64,000 nucleotides of DNA from Neospora caninum Liverpool. Its lineage: Eukaryota; Apicomplexa; Conoidasida; Eucoccidiorida; Sarcocystidae. Numbering within the stretch: position 1 is the first letter of the stretch; the number at the start of each line of letters is the position of its first letter. The stretch is taken from positions 2,909,101-2,973,100 of the forward strand of contig NC_018396.1 in assembly GCF_000208865.1 (NCBI RefSeq), read 5' to 3'. A program made the translations under genes and the position numbers. A model generated the notes under the pieces. The model saw nothing but the letters and a program-made list of their open reading frames with translations, was not told where the DNA came from and made no database searches. Below are positions 1 through 12,900 of this stretch, piece by piece.

Positions 1-2961
1 CGCAGATGCAGGACCCCACGAATTCACTTGAGTCAGGCGGAACAAGGAAACAATTCCGGGTAACGGCAGTGGCTCCAGCATACGCGTGCGGCCGTATCGA
101 GATTCTCTCCGCTTTTTTTCTGCTCTCCATGAAGTTATTGTCGGCCCTGGAGGCCGCGCAGAGGCATGTCTCTATGCCCAAGCAACTACGCACATAAGAA
201 CTCGGGGAGTCGCACGAGATCGTCCTTAGAGGAGATCCGCCCCACGAAACAGACACCCGCAAGTCCATAGCAACTAAACCACCGCAGCTCCAGACTGGCA
301 GTAGGGACTGGACGGTCCTCAGGGAGCCCACCCGCTTCACTGTAGACACAATTTGGACTCCCGGTCACTAAAGAAGCCACTGGCGATTGGCTTTCACTTG
401 CCATCCCTTCCCAAACCCACGGTATTGTGTCTCTTTGGCCTTGACCGGCGGGCGTGTCAAAACGGAGAGGTTCACACCGCCGAATGCCTGCACCGTTGCC
501 ACTACGCGTCAACAATTTGGTCCCTACACACAGAAGAAAGTGGAAGAAGGTGACCATCGTCGAGCGAACGACCGACAACTGCTCACATATGACGCCCTGT
601 GCAACCAGAGATATAATGGCATCAGACTATTTAGTTCTGGCAGTACATGCTCCCAAGGCGCAGCTACACTCGTCTCTAATCTGGGACTCTCTAGCCACTA
701 GCAGGGTTGCATTGTTGTCACATGGTACTGCGTTACGTACGTGCGACGACAGTCTGCCGACTTGAGACACCAGAATCCTTGCCAGATTTCCGTGCATTCA
801 GCATACGTGGCGTGTATGGGGCCATCGGTATCCCTTGCTGGAAACTTGTCGTTCACGTGTGTGCTTTCCATCAGACGTGGAGGGGACCCACGAACGCGGG
901 CAGTTACAAGCGACACCCGTCGTACAGTTTTCACAGTATCTTCGCCAGGGTGGCTTCAGCTAGACCAGTCTCAGCGGAGAGAAGAGTGTAAATGTGATAA
1001 TCGAGTGTAAATGTGGTAATCATTTGTTCTTTGTACTGCATTTGACAACTTTCGAATCGCTTTCGTCGCCGCAGGAGAGCGTAGCGACGACCCAACTCCA
1101 CCCTGTTGGCTGGCGAGTCTCGTACAGGCGGTTGGGCAACCCCCCTATACACAACTCTTTTGTTCCCGACACAGAGAGAATTGCTTCTATGGAGACGGTT
1201 CGAGCCAGGTAGCACCACGTGGAATCGAGGAAAGAATTTAAACTCTCTGAATACCTTGCGACATGTGAGAAAGGCACTGATGAGAAAAGGCCGCGTTTCA
1301 GGAGACACCGGCCCGCTACAGTGCTCGTTTCATGATGGCGAAGCGCTGGTACACGGCTAGTGCCCTGCTGTAACACACGTGGCAGGAATGAGCCGTTGAG
1401 ACGGAGGAGACCAACTGAAGTGAGAAGGGGATCAACGGGATCTAGGCACAGGCGGTTCGTTCTGGACTCGGTCCCGGCTTATAGTCGAGGGTACTGCATT
1501 TCTCTGGGGGCTGGAACGCTGTGAACAGTGTCGCGCCCTGAGGAAACGAGAAGTCCCGCTGTTCTGTACGGTTTTCGTAGATTGCCATTCCCTCCGTTCC
1601 TTGCTTTCCAGCTCCAGAACCCTTCCTTTCTTTTCCGTCATCTGCCTTTCTCTCATATCCCGTCGTGACGCGAGGGGGGGGAAGTCGTCGTTGGGCTGTA
1701 TCGGGTGTACCAACACTCCGCTTTTCCCTGTCATGCTCGACGGGTTTCACTCAATTTCTGCCGTGTGCTGCTGCCGTTTCTGCCGATTCCCCGGGACCTT
1801 CGTCGTCTTGTCTGTTTGTTTGTCCTGTTAGCTGGACAGTGCCACTCAAGCAGCAAGCGGGGGGCTCTTGTGCGTGTCTCTGTGATTCGCAAGGGCCAGA
1901 AGTTCTGCTCTGGGTTCTCTAGTGTCCATCGATGTTCGCGGGAATGGCTTTTCGCCTCTCATCACGGAGCGGCCGTTTTTGACACGTTGCCTGTCCTCCA
2001 ATTCCGTTTCCCCCGGCCAAGTCGTCCGTCCTTTCTGGACTGTCTGTTCGCTTCCCTCACTGGTCAGACAGCTCGGGCACAGAGGACCCGGGTGGACGAA
2101 GCGTACTTTCTGCGTGTGACCAGTCTGCGTGTCATCTAGCCCGCGTCAGCCTCCCTTCCCAGCGTGCCCCGTTTGTCTGTCACGGATCATTCTCTCCGTT
2201 TGCTTCGTCTTCTCGGCCCCAACAGTTCTTAATCGCCTGACTTCTCTGCCCGCTGGGCGAAGTCCGTAGACGAGGCCGACGAAACGGAACACTTTGGGAG
2301 TCACCATTTTTCTAGCGGCAAGGGCCACCGACTGAACTCTGAGATTTTTGTTTCTAGAGGAACGGTACGAGCAAAGTAAGGTCTGCGCAACCAGGACGCG
2401 GCGTTCATCTGCTCCGCAATTCGTTCGGCGGTGTTCGTTGTGACGCGCTCATCTGTTGGCTGAAAAAGGTTCGATACATTTTTGCTTACATCGGTTCTCG
2501 AAACGCGCGCTAGCTGCGGGGCTGACGCAGTCAAAGTCTCTGCTGGCTTCAAACGGGCTGAAACTCTTCTCGTGTACCGCTCCTCTCTGCGGCACTGGTT
2601 TGCTCCTTCTCTGCCTCACATTCGCTGCACCACATCCGAACCGTAGCACCGCCTTCAAAAAGCAGTGAAGAAGCGGCGACAGTCCCTCCGCGTGTCCTTC
2701 AACCTCTCCTTTTTGTAGAACGAGGTCCGCGTTGCCTTCTCCCTCCATCGATTGTGTGTTTCTACCGTCCACTGCCTTTTCCGCTGTGTACAAAAGGCTC
2801 TCCGCTGTTCCTGACGGTTCGCTCCGTAGCTCTCCCCTTCTTGTCTGCTCGCTTCAGACGACGTCTCCGTCTCCCGCTCTTTCGATTCGTTTGTTGCTCC
2901 GCATTTCTCTCGCTAAGCGGCATTTCCGCTTCCTCGCTCGTGGCTCTTCGTCGGCGCCGCC
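1..2961. other. Spacer and probable 5' UTR upstream of the PA28 gene
   Basis: I see no convincing gene. Open frames are short, lack an ATG in good context, and have no recognisable domain. Pyrimidine-rich stretches from about 1570 to 2230 and again from 2690 to 2960 resemble Toxoplasma promoter or 5' UTR sequence. The last ~150 bases lead into a good start context (GCCGCCATGG) at 2962. Confidence 0.5.
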
Positions 2962-4913
2962 ATGGAAAGCGGCGAGCCTGCGTCCGGGGGGATGCGCCGC
3001 TTGGAGGCGTCAGAGGCTCCAGTCCCCTCAGCTTCGGGAACAGGGCCCGCGCCGAATTCCTGTTCCTCATTTTCTTCATCCTTCTCGTCGTCTTCTCTAG
3101 CTGCTTCATCTGGGGCAACGGCAGGAAACAAGAAGAGGCCCAGGGGAGGAACGGGGGCAGGGAAGACAACTGGCGGGGGAGGGGACATAGGAATTGCTGA
3201 GGCTGTGCGTTTGATGCAGAGTGGCAAGCTCGCCAAATTGGAGCCTTCGGAGGAGAAGGTGAAGGAGGATTATGAACAGTAAGGAGGCCTCGCCTTTCCG
3301 ACCCAAACCCGTGCGCGCAGGCACGATAGAGAGGCGCAAGGATGAAGCCGTTTCGTCGTTGCCGCTTCCTTTGTGTCTCTCTCCTTCGTCACTCGCCTTC
3401 CCGTTCCTTGTCTCCGTTTCTTCTCTTCAACGCTTTCCCTCTGCTTCTTCAATGCAGCGAGTTTTCTGTGTCTTTGGCCAGACGACGCGCGGAGATGGTC
3501 CGCTTTTGTCTTGTTCTGGATTTCTCGCAGGTATCGCAACGACGTCACTCGGCGAGCCCTGAAGATCCTCACGGATGATCTGCCTCGAAGAATTGCGCAG
3601 TTTCTGCGTCTCGTCGATGTCAATGCGGAACCCGGGACGCTGCTCGTTTGCGATGATTTGCCACCGCCTCCTTCTCTGGGACCTCTCCTCTCCGCTGCGT
3701 AAGTCGACAGAGGCCAGGCTGCAGCACAGGTCAGTAGAGAGAAAAAGGGAAGATTTTTCTTCCTGTCTCTACTCTGTCTAGCAAGAGCGGGGAAAGAGTA
3801 GAGGACGGAGTCCGAGGCGACACACCGCCGTCCCGCGGGCAACCGTCCGTCGCCTTAAACGTCACAGGGTTAATCTTCGATTGCCAATTTGCCATCGTCC
3901 GCTCGTCTACGCGGTTTTCTGTGAACACGCATGCGGGGGAATCTCTACGTGCTGGTGTGCGTAATAGTGTAGACGAGAAACCGTGACAGTATACACAAAA
4001 ATATACGAAAAAACTTTATGGAAATGTCTGTGGAGGCTTTGCCCCTTGGACGTGGGTGATCTGTGGCGGTTAGGAGGCTCTGCGGCGGATGTGATTTTGT
4101 CTTTTCAGGGAGCTCGAGAGTTTCTCCCCAAAGCCGGTTGAGTCGGATGAGGCGCGCAACACAGCCTCCACCTCGTCGCGTTCCGCGCAGCCCTCCTTCC
4201 CGTGGTCCTTCGCAGTGGATCCTGTGGTGTCTCTGACGGCGGCGGACTCTGCGCGCCTGCAGAAAATGCTCCAAGAGAAAGTGAAGGCTGCATTTTGCGG
4301 CGACCGAGCCTCGGCGGCGCAGGAGACGGCCTCGCGTCTTCCCAAGTCGGCAAGCCAGGCCGAGGAACGGGAGGGGGACGAACCGCCGGCAGGCAGAGAC
4401 CAAGCGGAGGGGACCCAACAGCCGGATGCTCCGTCTGTTGCGGACAGGGGTTCGAGACAGGAAGCGATTTGCGCGCGTTTGGGGCAGCAGGCGAAGTTTG
4501 TGAAGGAGGAAGCGGTGGCGATGCGCGAACTGTTGAACGCGGTGAAGATTTTTATGCAGTTGCATGTGCCGCGAATCGAGGACGGGAACAACTTTGGCGT
4601 GGCGATTCAGGAGGAGGCGATCCACTTGCTGAATCGCGTGGAGGAGAGCGCGTTCAACTTGTACGACACGGTGATGAAGTACTACTTGGCGCGGGCGAAG
4701 CTTTGCAGCAAGTTGGTAAAGTACCCCAACACGTTGGACTACCAGATGGCCGTCGTCGAGCTCGATCGCAAGGAGTGGGTCCACCTGAAGATCACAAACC
4801 TCGACCTGCGAAACAACTACATCATGCTCTACGACTTGATCTGCAAAAACTGGCAGAATGTGATCGCGCCCAAGGGCCGAAACCACAGCACTAGCCAGCA
4901 AGCGCTGTACTAG
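2962..4913 (+). CDS. PA28: PA28-family (REG gamma-like) proteasome activator subunit, 429 aa, 3 exons
   Basis: Exons are 2962-3278, 3531-3698 and 4109-4913; both introns have GTAAGG/GTAAGT donors and CAG acceptors, and the phases join. The family forms heptameric rings on the 20S proteasome and opens its gate without ATP. The C-terminal half (about residue 290 on) is unmistakable: VPRIEDGNNFGVAIQEE carries the activation loop (GNNFG), followed by YYLARAKLCSKLVKYP, and the protein ends in Leu-Tyr, like the Tyr terminus of human PA28 gamma that docks the alpha ring. Exon 2 supplies helix 1 (YRNDVTRRALKILTDDLPRR). The 429 residues exceed the usual ~250: there is a Ser/Gly-rich N-terminal extension of about 100 residues, and a longer Ala/Glu-rich segment where human PA28s have their variable inter-helix insert. 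The start is the first ATG, in context GCCGCCATGG. The gamma-like features fit a homo-heptamer; that is inference. Confidence 0.93.
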
Positions 4914-7900
4914 GCAGCCCCCAGAGATGCAGAGAAAACGCACGAGCAAGTCAACCCCTGCGCAACGCTCAACGCGAGAAGAAGGATGGGAGGGCAAGGT
5001 GGAGGAGAACACGGATAGAGTTAGGGGATAGAGTTAGGGGGCGGGGAGGGGGTTTGCCGAAAAGGCCAAGGGACGATAGAGCAGGGATAGGGGGAGGCAG
5101 CTGGCGACGCCCGGATTTGCGTTGCAGTCGGAGACGACGCAACCTGGCGTGTCGAAGAACCGCGACACGAGCGCGTTTGCCCCGATAGGTTGCCTGGAAG
5201 CTGGAGCCATGGAGGAGGAACCGAGTGGAACGCGGTCAGACCGTGCCTTTCCCGCTTGCGCGTCGCGAGTCGGCGGTCTTTGGTCACCCTGTTCTGTCGC
5301 AAGTGCACAAACATGAGACGTTGGAAACCGCGTGCCTGTGTCGTCTCGCCCCTCTCAGGTGTTGCGCCCGGGTCCTTCTCGACTTTTCTTTTCTGTCGTT
5401 CCTCGTCACTGTCGTCGCTCTTCTGCGATTTCCTCCGTTCTCTTCCTCTGTTTCCACGTCTCCCGCTCGTGGTTCCTGCCCATATACTCGTGGCATTGTT
5501 TCGCGTATTCTCGTTTGCTGCGGGGCGTTTCCCGCCGATGACCGGCTGTCTGTTTTGCGTCCTCTGTTTCCCTTCGAAGTCTGAAGGGAGGTGAGCGGTG
5601 GGCGGCCGTTCGTGTCTCGGGTTTCCGTCAGATCTCGATTTTGCTTTGCCCTTTTTTCGCACTCGCGGTTTCTCTTCTACAAGTGAAAAGAGGGAGGAAA
5701 AGGTGCGTTCGTTCTGCCTTTGCTCTAGCGTCACCTTTTCTCTGCCGCCGCACGAATATATGCCAGGCGCCAGCTTGTCGGCAGACACAGTATTTTTATT
5801 GTTCCGTGAAATCGCGCTGGTTCCGTGACTTGTTTCTTCCGTCGCTTTTTACCGCTTAACCGTAGGGAAGAAAGACGCTCTTTTTGGATTTTCGCCGTCT
5901 GTCTCTCTCTGTGGGGAAACGCGAGAGAGTGAGGGTCCCCAAGTGTGCGCGCAACGCAAGGTGTAAAAGCACCGCAAAATTCATGGTGTGGACCTGCACG
6001 GTGCACGAGTAAACACAGAGTGTGTCTGTGTACCCCGCGTGTAGAAAGGTTTCGCTGCAAATGCCCGGGAAAAAACGTGGCCAAGTTTTCTTGACGTTTT
6101 ATGCGTTTGATTTGTGTTTCGAAGTACAATTCGTAGAAGCGAAACCGCCGGTTTCCCGCTGACTCCGCACGGCTGGCTCATCTGTTTCCTGAAGCTTCTG
6201 ACACTCACAACGCGTCATCTGCAGCCCACCCTCGGTTTTTCCTCACCTTTCGCGTTTCGCCCCTCTTTTGGGCTTTGCGCCTGTTGCATTACGCGCGGGA
6301 GAGGAAAGAGAATAGGCAGGAAGAGTAGTCCAGATGCGCGGAACAAGGAACCGGGAGAGGGGAAGCACGTCAAACTGGTGCAAGACAGATCAGAGAGACG
6401 CCCAGAAGACAACAAAGAGAAGGGGGAGGAGACGGGGTAAGAGGTAAAGAGGCCGCGCATGGAAGGGAAAACGAAGGTGAAGAAGCTGTTCAAAAAGGGA
6501 GGCAACGGAAGTATCGTCGCAAACGGGAAGAAAGCAGACGACCGGAGCGAAGAAGACGAAACGTATGCGCGTAGAAGAGAAGAAACACGGGTACGGAGAC
6601 ACGTGGATGTGGAAGGCCAGAAAAAGTGGTAGCTTTCAGTTCGACGTGTCCGTATATACCTGGGTATGTACAGAAGGATACGCAGGTTGCATCGCCGTGC
6701 CACTGGAGACAGAAGAGGGGAACGCGAAGTCCACGTTTCTAACCAATCTTAACCAGAATGTAGAGGGATACCTGGAGTGCACTGTGTTTACGTCTGCATG
6801 CATACGAATACATCTACCCGCATATTCGTGTGTTACACGATAGCCAGAATCTACACAGCGAAGAAGTTGAATGGGACAGGGGCGCGCTCCATCTTTGCAG
6901 GGTTTCCCCTCGAAAACGATGTCTCACACATCTTCGCCGGCCGCTTGCCCCCGCATTTCCATTTAAGTGACCATGGGTGCGCGGTTTCGTTTGGACTTTG
7001 GCGGAGGTTTTCGTGATGACATTGGAAGCAAACAGAAAGGAACGCGAAACCCAAGGAAGAGTCAGCATCAGAAAGCGGAAGGATTATCGCTGCTCTCCCG
7101 TGTCCAGCCTCTCCAACTGTTGTCGTCTGTAGAAGTACAGCACGAGAAAAAGTCTACCAAGGAAGACAGTTTCATCTTTTTCGGAGGCGGAGGCGTTCAG
7201 CCTTTTCTCCGTGCCCCGCTCTAGCGCCCCATGCAAAAAAGCAAAGGGAACAGAGACAGCGTTACAGTCAACGACAAGAATCTTTGGTCTTCGTCACCTG
7301 TGGCCTTATTCGTTTCGCGGGAACGCCCATTCAGTCGTTTTGGAAATGGAAAAACGCACACGCAAACAGGATTCTTGCTATTTTGTAGGGGACACATTGG
7401 ACACTGTTGCGAACCCCCGTGGGGTCTCTGTACGCAAAAAAAGCGCATCGGAAAAAGAGCATCGCTTCCGGCTGTTCGCGCCTCTGGTTGCTCATCTGCC
7501 ACATGCCGTCACGTGGTTCCCCTGAAGAAGCATGCAGCACACAGATATCTTACCAGTAAGTAGTCGACAGAGTCCTTCCACTGATCTCGGCTTCTCTCAG
7601 AATGGATCGGACGTCGCGTCTCGCGACGATTCAAGTAGAGCACACTCATCAATCTGCGTGACCTGAACGGGCTGACTAGTCGCCCAAGTGCCGATTGACA
7701 ATTTGTCATCCGGATGCTCGCTAGACAGCGAAACGTGTTTGGTCTTTCCACGAGAACGAGCAATTTGGACCCTCTTAACCGAGGCAAGAGCGGTACTCGC
7801 CAGTCGTGAAATACGGATCGCCGCTTGCCTTTACCCACTCCCAACCACGAACCAAGACACCCCCGCGCATTTCTTAGGGACTCCGTTTTCGGTGGGCAGT

Positions 7901-9934
7901 TGTGAGTTTCTCGGGGAACGTTTTACAGCGAGAATCGCCCTCTTAACAGTTTGAATTCAGATATGCCTCTACGGTCAATGTGCTTTTTGCGCGGACTAAA
8001 AAGGCACGGAAAGAGTTTGCTTGTCAGCCCGGAGGAAGAGGGCCAAAGATCCTCACCTTATCGAGTTTGTCTTCTAGTGAAAAAGGTTCACATGCTTCCC
8101 CATTCATCTACCTGTTTGCTCACCTATCTGTGTAGTTCTCTTTAATTTCTACTTCAGCTGGCGCCGTGTGACACGCCTGGAACGTAAAATACAGAGACTA
8201 CGGCGGACGGTTGAAGCTGGAGTCCCAGCTCCACGTCATGAGCGGGAATTTTCAGGTGGGATTTTGGAGGGAATGGCGCGGCAGAGTGGCCTTAGGTTGG
8301 TTGATGTCAGTCTGCATAAATGGTATCTTATTTTCGAGCCTACGAGGAATTGATGACATGACGGATCTCACAGCCTCCCCTCGTGTGCAATAGCAGAGAT
8401 GAATAGAAGTTGCGCATTTGGAAAGTCTTTTCGCGCAGTGCATGATCCCACTCAGTCTGTCGCTCTAACCGCAAATCTCGTGGGGACCTGTGGACTGCGA
8501 GGCGAAGCGCACGGACAAGTGAACTGATGTGCGCCAAGCTGCCAGCGAACTCCGCCACCGGCCGTTCCTCTCATCTGGATCGGAGACAAACCTCCAAACA
8601 AAGCAGGAGCACAGAATGACCAGCGTGCGTGTGCGTGTTCTACAAGAGGAAATCAAGAATTCCACGTCGAAATCCGTGCACGGTGTCTCGATCGCCTTTG
8701 CATGCGTTGAGTGTCAGCCGAGACACTCCTGCGCCAGTGGTCGCACGTTTACCGTTGGTTTCAACGAAATGCACCGAAAAGAAATCTGCATCAGAAGGTA
8801 CATACGCTTTTCTGGAGATGAAAAACGGGGTGTGTGCCTCCTATGTCTTCCGAAGAAAACAGAAACGGAGGTTCCTCCCAACCGGCTACGTTTCCTGCGG
8901 TTCGAATGTCCGGCCGAGATCCTGCGCGCATGCAGGCACGGCTCAACCGCCGAAATCGGCCAACGTGGCAGAGGCTTCCAGCCGGTCACGTGATTATTCG
9001 TTTACTGACAGCCCTTCCAAAGCAGGCTTCTTGGCCTCGACGTGAAGGCTCTATTTGCTGTTTGTGTGCAGACTCCGGCTAGATCTGCATCCGCAACGCT
9101 GCACAACCCCCCTAGCCGAAAAACAGGTCTGCTGCATGCATGTTGGACGTGTGACATCTCTGTTCGTTCGCTCCACTTTCCCTCTGTTCCCTTACAAAAC
9201 TCTTTTCTCCTGTCTTCGTACTCCTCTTGTTTGAGCCGTCCCGTCCATCCACCGTCACACTCCTCGGGATCTCTCTGTCTGCGTGCGTCCTTCTGTGAAA
9301 CAAGCCAGTCGTAGGTAGACGCGCGAGACTCGACCGGCGAAAAGTCGCAAAACTTTCGATACTGACCCCTCAATTCCTTCTCTCGCGTCATCAAGCCGTG
9401 TTTTCCTCTCCGTCGGTTCTCACTCCAAACGCCGCTCGTTCTGACTTCAATCTCTGGAGGACTCTACGCGGAGGGGGGCGGGGGGAGGGGGGGAACAGAT
9501 TCCTCACTTCGGTCGACACACGCAGCAACTCAACTGCCACAGCAATCTTAACGAACTTGGTTGTGTGTATTTCATAACAAGCGCTGCGAAGGGTACCCCT
9601 TCGTCCATTGCTCGACGACACTGCAGGGCTCTCAAGGAGAGCCGTTGCGGCTGCAGGCGCAACAACTGTTCGGCTCTACAGTTAGAAACGCTTGCCTGGC
9701 TTCTCTGAAGACACAAATGGTGTCGACTCTCGCCGTTCCTCGATAGCGCCGCGTGAGTTAGCTGTTCGCCGGAGCTTTTCGCACCTGCGCTGGCCTGGGA
9801 GAACTTTTGTACGGCTTGCTGTCTTCTCCCGGGTGTGCGTACAGCCTGGCGGCGCGTGTAGGCTGTCCTCTCGGTCTCTGCTCAGCCGTCGTGAAACGCT
9901 TTCGTCTCGCCACGTTCTGCGAATCCCTCCGAAA
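4914..9934. other. Spacer: PA28 3' flank and upstream region of the helical-repeat gene
   Basis: No gene recognised over about 5 kb. Frames longer than 100 codons (for example the minus-strand frame 5021-5788) have Arg/Ser-rich translations typical of pyrimidine-rich DNA and no domain. TGCATGCA octamers lie at 6795-6802 and 9133-9140. The last ~250 bases before 9935 are in frame with the gene but lack an in-frame ATG, so they are treated as 5' UTR. Confidence 0.45.
9133..9140. promoter_or_regulatory. TGCATGCA octamer, possible ApiAP2 site
   Basis: The palindrome TGCATGCA matches the core bound by some apicomplexan AP2 factors. It lies about 800 bases upstream of the helical-repeat gene start. 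The octamer recurs in spacers, introns and exons of this window, so its presence alone is weak evidence of function. Confidence 0.2.
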
Positions 9935-12900
9935 ATGGCGACGCGCCTCAGACAGAATCCAACCGAGGGGATACTTAAACCCTTTTCACGGCCTTCCCTG
10001 CGCGGTTTCTCTACCTCCGAAAAACAGCCAAGTCAGGCAGCTACCCGGCGTGTTCGTCCGGCATGCCCACCCTCGCCTCCCTCGGATTCACACCCTTCTT
10101 TGCGTAGAGAGAAGTTCTGCCCCCCCTCAGCTAGGAATCCCAGCATGCTTTGCATCCGGTTTCGCCACAGCCTTTGTTTCGACTCTTTGTTCCCGTCAAA
10201 AGCATCCCTTTCCACCGTGCCACGTTCACGAACTCGTCTGGAGTCCGTGCAACAGGCCTTGCTCTCCGTGTTGACTCCACAGCAGTGGCCGAGAAACGCC
10301 GACAAGCGCGCTGCGTCTTGCCTCCTTTACCCCAATCTTGCGACTCGTCAGCAGTTCGCTCGCCAGCCTCTTTCAAAGCAAGCCGGTCCCTCCCTCTCAC
10401 TTCATCTGGAAGCCCACCGGCGGCCTTGTCCTCCACGGCAGCACGCATCTCTTTCTTCTTCGCTCCGTAACTGTCTCTTCCTGTCTCCTGTGGTGGATCG
10501 CGGCGAGTCGCGCCGGGTGTTCACGCTGTCCTCTCTCACGCAGCGACGGGCGTTCTCGTCGCGCAGACCGAAGGTGGTGAAGCACATCACCTATCGGGCA
10601 CTGCGTCGAGCCATCAATGCATTTAAACTGCAGCAGCTGCGCGAAAATCCGCGGGACGTGGCGTCAGCTTTCGTCATTCCTTCGTCGGCCCGTGCTCTTG
10701 AGATGGGACGCGGTGGGGACTCGCTTTCGCGTGATGTCGCGCGTGCGCCAGGCCCTGGAGCGCTCCCGCTGCGTCCGCCGACCTCCACCGACCTGCGCTC
10801 CACGTACACCAACCCCTTTCAGTATTCCGCTTCTCTCGTCCCTGCGCCTCTTCCGTCACCTCCTCCCATTCTCTTTCACCGCGCTGTGACGCTTCCGGCG
10901 TGTCCGGAAAAGGACCCGCAGATCCGCGCGAGGCGCCTGCCTCTCGGGAACGTGAAGAAACTGAAGAGTTTCGAGCTCACCGCTGCGCTGTGTACTTACG
11001 CTCAGGTGTTTGTACACCACGGCGCGCTGTGGGCAGCCCTCGTCAAGGAATGCGACTGTCGCAGCGAGCAGTTCAGTCCTTCCGAGGCCTGCTGGATTCT
11101 GCATGCGTTCGCCAAGGCCAAGGAGAGACGCGAGAAAACCGCCAAGGAGCGAGGCGCGCTCGCGCCCGCGTCTGCTTCGCTCGCCTTTCCCGATCGCCAG
11201 TGGCTGCCCGCGACGCGGCGAGCTTTCAGCCGCCTCGCGTCCAACGTGGCATGCAACTTTCGGCTCCTCTCCCTGCCTGACGCCGCGCGCGTCCTGCACG
11301 CGACCAGCGTCCTGGAATTGCCGGACTCGCGGCTCTTTCGGCTGCTCGCGCCTCTTCTCCCCGAGCTCCTGAAGGAGTTTGTGGAGCAACCGAAGACCGT
11401 CGCTTCTCCCCAGCGGCTCCACTACGTCCTCCAACTCCTCGTGTGTGCTTTGGCGCGAGAGGGCATGCAGCCCCCGGACGTCCTGAGCTATGCGGGAGAT
11501 GTGTATGCTTTCCACATCGATCGCTGGGTTCAAGAGCAACTGAAGAGCCGGCTCCGGCTTGGGAAGAAACAGAGAGGAACCGGGGTCGCCAGAGTCGCTC
11601 AGGAAGGCCAAGAGAGAGAGGCGAAAGCGAGAGCATCTGGAGCCATGAGCCTCGCGGACGGGAAGGAGAAAGGCCCCGTCATTTTCCGCCTGGCCGACAT
11701 CGGAGACAACGCGTTTCAGACTGGCCAGAACGCATCGAGATCCTCGCCTGAGGATGTGGATGCTCTTCTCCCCCTGCCTCACCGTCTCGCTGCAATTCTA
11801 CACGCCTTCAGCCTTCTCCAGTATCGTCACGAGCGTTTAGTAGCTTCCACCCTTCGCCTCTTTCAGTTGTCGCTTTCTTCTCCAGGTTCGCAAACAAAAG
11901 CGGGGACGCACAGGCTTCAGCTGGGACCGCCAGAGAGAACGCGACATGCGGCGACTCTGGTGTCCCACGGAGTGGCCGCGAGCGGCATGCAAGGACGAAG
12001 AAACGAAGATAGCTGTGGCGATGTCTCTCGGGTGGGTTTGACTCACGACGATGCATCGCGCACTTTGCGTTTGAAGAAGAGTAAGGAAAGCAGATTTCAT
12101 GTCTGTGGATTTCCTGAGGACGGCATGCGCTCTGAAGCTACTGTCGCAAGTGCACCTCCATCCTACGGCGCCGGAAGCAGTGCCATCAACCGGCCTTCCT
12201 CGTCGCTGATTTCTTCGTCTCCCTCCTCGTCGCCTTCGTCTCCTGCCTTTCCTGTGTCCTTCTCTGCATCAGCCGCTCTTCTGCCTCCCTCTAGCGCTTC
12301 TCCCGCTGCAGTGTATGTACACCCGAGCCCTCCCACGCTGGTGCCTCACATCGCCAACTCGGTTCCGTTGCCGGCTGCAGATTCCAGAAAGGCACCGGCA
12401 TCTTCGTCCTCTCTTGCATCGCGCCACAGGGGCGGCCTTCCCTGGACTGGGGAAGTCTCCGTTGCGCGGGTACTTCTTCTGTCGCCGCACACCCTCATGC
12501 GTCGCGGGCGAGGCGCCGGGAGAACCTCGTCTTCTGTCTCGGCGTCTGCGGTGTCTACCCAGCTCGGCCGCTTCGGCTTCTCGAGGGGCAAGTGGAAAGC
12601 GTCTCAAGCGGAGCGGGAGGCGCGCCGCTTTTCCACGCAACGCCGGAAACGCGTGGACTGGCGCAGGATGCTACACATGACCCTCGCTAGCCACATTCCA
12701 CCGGGGCGGCGGTCTCCGTTTTTGACAAGAGCTGTCGAACGAAACAGGCAGAGAGCAGCGTTGCTCGAGCGCCATATCGCGGCAAGAAGGTCGGAAACCG
12801 CTGCCATCGCGTTTCGACCGAAACAGAAACCATGGACGGCTTCCCAACTCGGGACAGTGCTCACGGCTCTAGACGCCGTAGGCGTGAAGAGCAGGTGCCT

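Noticed and set aside
1190..1215. GGTTCGAGCC resembling a tRNA T-arm
   Set aside because: No matching D-arm, anticodon arm or acceptor stem upstream.
3945..5012. 355-codon minus-strand open frame
   Set aside because: Antisense to PA28 exon 3, whose plus-strand protein is clearly recognisable.
5021..5788. 255-codon minus-strand open frame in the PA28 3' spacer
   Set aside because: Charged low-complexity translation produced by pyrimidine-rich plus-strand DNA; no motif and no splice partner.
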